The notes beneath the pieces are model-generated. The model was not told the origin of the DNA. It searched no databases and saw nothing but the letters and a program-made list of their open reading frames with translations. A DNA stretch of 64,000 nt from Streptomyces sp. CNQ-509 (lineage in GTDB: Bacteria; Actinomycetota; Actinomycetes; Streptomycetales; Streptomycetaceae): positions 2,737,501 to 2,801,500 of the forward strand of contig NZ_CP011492.1 of NCBI RefSeq assembly GCF_001011035.1, written 5' to 3'. Below are positions 63,983 through 64,000 of this stretch, piece by piece. Positions within the stretch are counted from its first letter, which is position 1. Each line of letters begins with the position of its first letter. Made by a program: the position numbers and the translations under genes.

Positions 63983-64000
63983 GAGGGGACTCCGCGCACC

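Overview
The window is very GC-rich (about 73% by eye), with strong G/C third-position codon bias, frequent GTG starts, cytosine-rich intergenic hairpins and a gene content that points to Streptomyces or a very close relative. WhiB, several LytR-CpsA-Psr (LCP) proteins, coenzyme F420 genes, an Rpf-type muralytic enzyme behind a ydaO-type leader and a SigB/F-type sigma factor with RsbV/RsbW-like partners all fit. No tRNA, rRNA, CRISPR array, transposase or phage gene was seen. It is a stretch of core chromosome with one probable small accessory insert.

Layout. 1-9 kb: ahcY (cut by the window edge), a cation-efflux transporter and the mannose-phosphate block manA / TobH-like SIS protein / Trm112 / manB, then a DUF3499 protein and a zincin-fold protein with a degenerate active site. 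7.3-13.4 kb: a DUF5719 exported protein translationally coupled to a 1269-residue membrane glycosyltransferase, then whiB. A 238-bp inverted-repeat element abuts the whiB stop codon. 14-17 kb: a cysteine dioxygenase and the coupled F420 genes fbiA-fbiB. The order manA - TobH - manB - whiB - fbiA - fbiB matches the Mycobacterium whiB2 neighbourhood and is an old actinobacterial block.

17-33 kb: six complete LCP-family (wall glycopolymer ligase) genes, interspersed with a thioesterase, a GT2 glycosyltransferase, a TIGR03089 protein, a PGRP amidase, a DNA glycosylase and an acyl-CoA dehydrogenase, and followed by UDP-glucose dehydrogenase. 34.5-36.2 kb: an Rpf-LysM-M23 wall hydrolase with a c-di-AMP (ydaO) riboswitch and an upstream Crp-type site. 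36-42 kb: M19 dipeptidase, purK-purE, GtrA, and an OmpR-family two-component system. 42-47 kb: two alpha/beta hydrolases, one with an abnormal nucleophile elbow, flanking an RsbW-like kinase, a STAS antagonist and a divergent sigma factor.

47-52.7 kb: a compact histidine-degradation operon, hutU - M20 amidohydrolase - hutF - hutI, in which the M20 enzyme sits where an N-formylglutamate hydrolase is needed. A palindromic operator candidate lies before hutU. 52.8-57.5 kb: a divergent LysA-like decarboxylase, then a patch (SDR, RsbW-like protein, XRE regulator, YdcF) that looks accessory. 57.6-64 kb: APC permease, PNPOx-family oxidase, Bax-inhibitor-1 protein, acetyl-CoA acetyltransferase and three small conserved proteins.

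The main themes are sugar-nucleotide supply (manA/manB, UDP-glucose dehydrogenase), wall polymer assembly and attachment (glycosyltransferases, six LCP proteins, GtrA) and wall remodelling (amidase, Rpf-M23), next to developmental regulation (WhiB, c-di-AMP, Crp, sigma partner-switching). I did not find a clearly new system. The most useful leads are the regulatory DNA elements and the enzymes with altered active sites.
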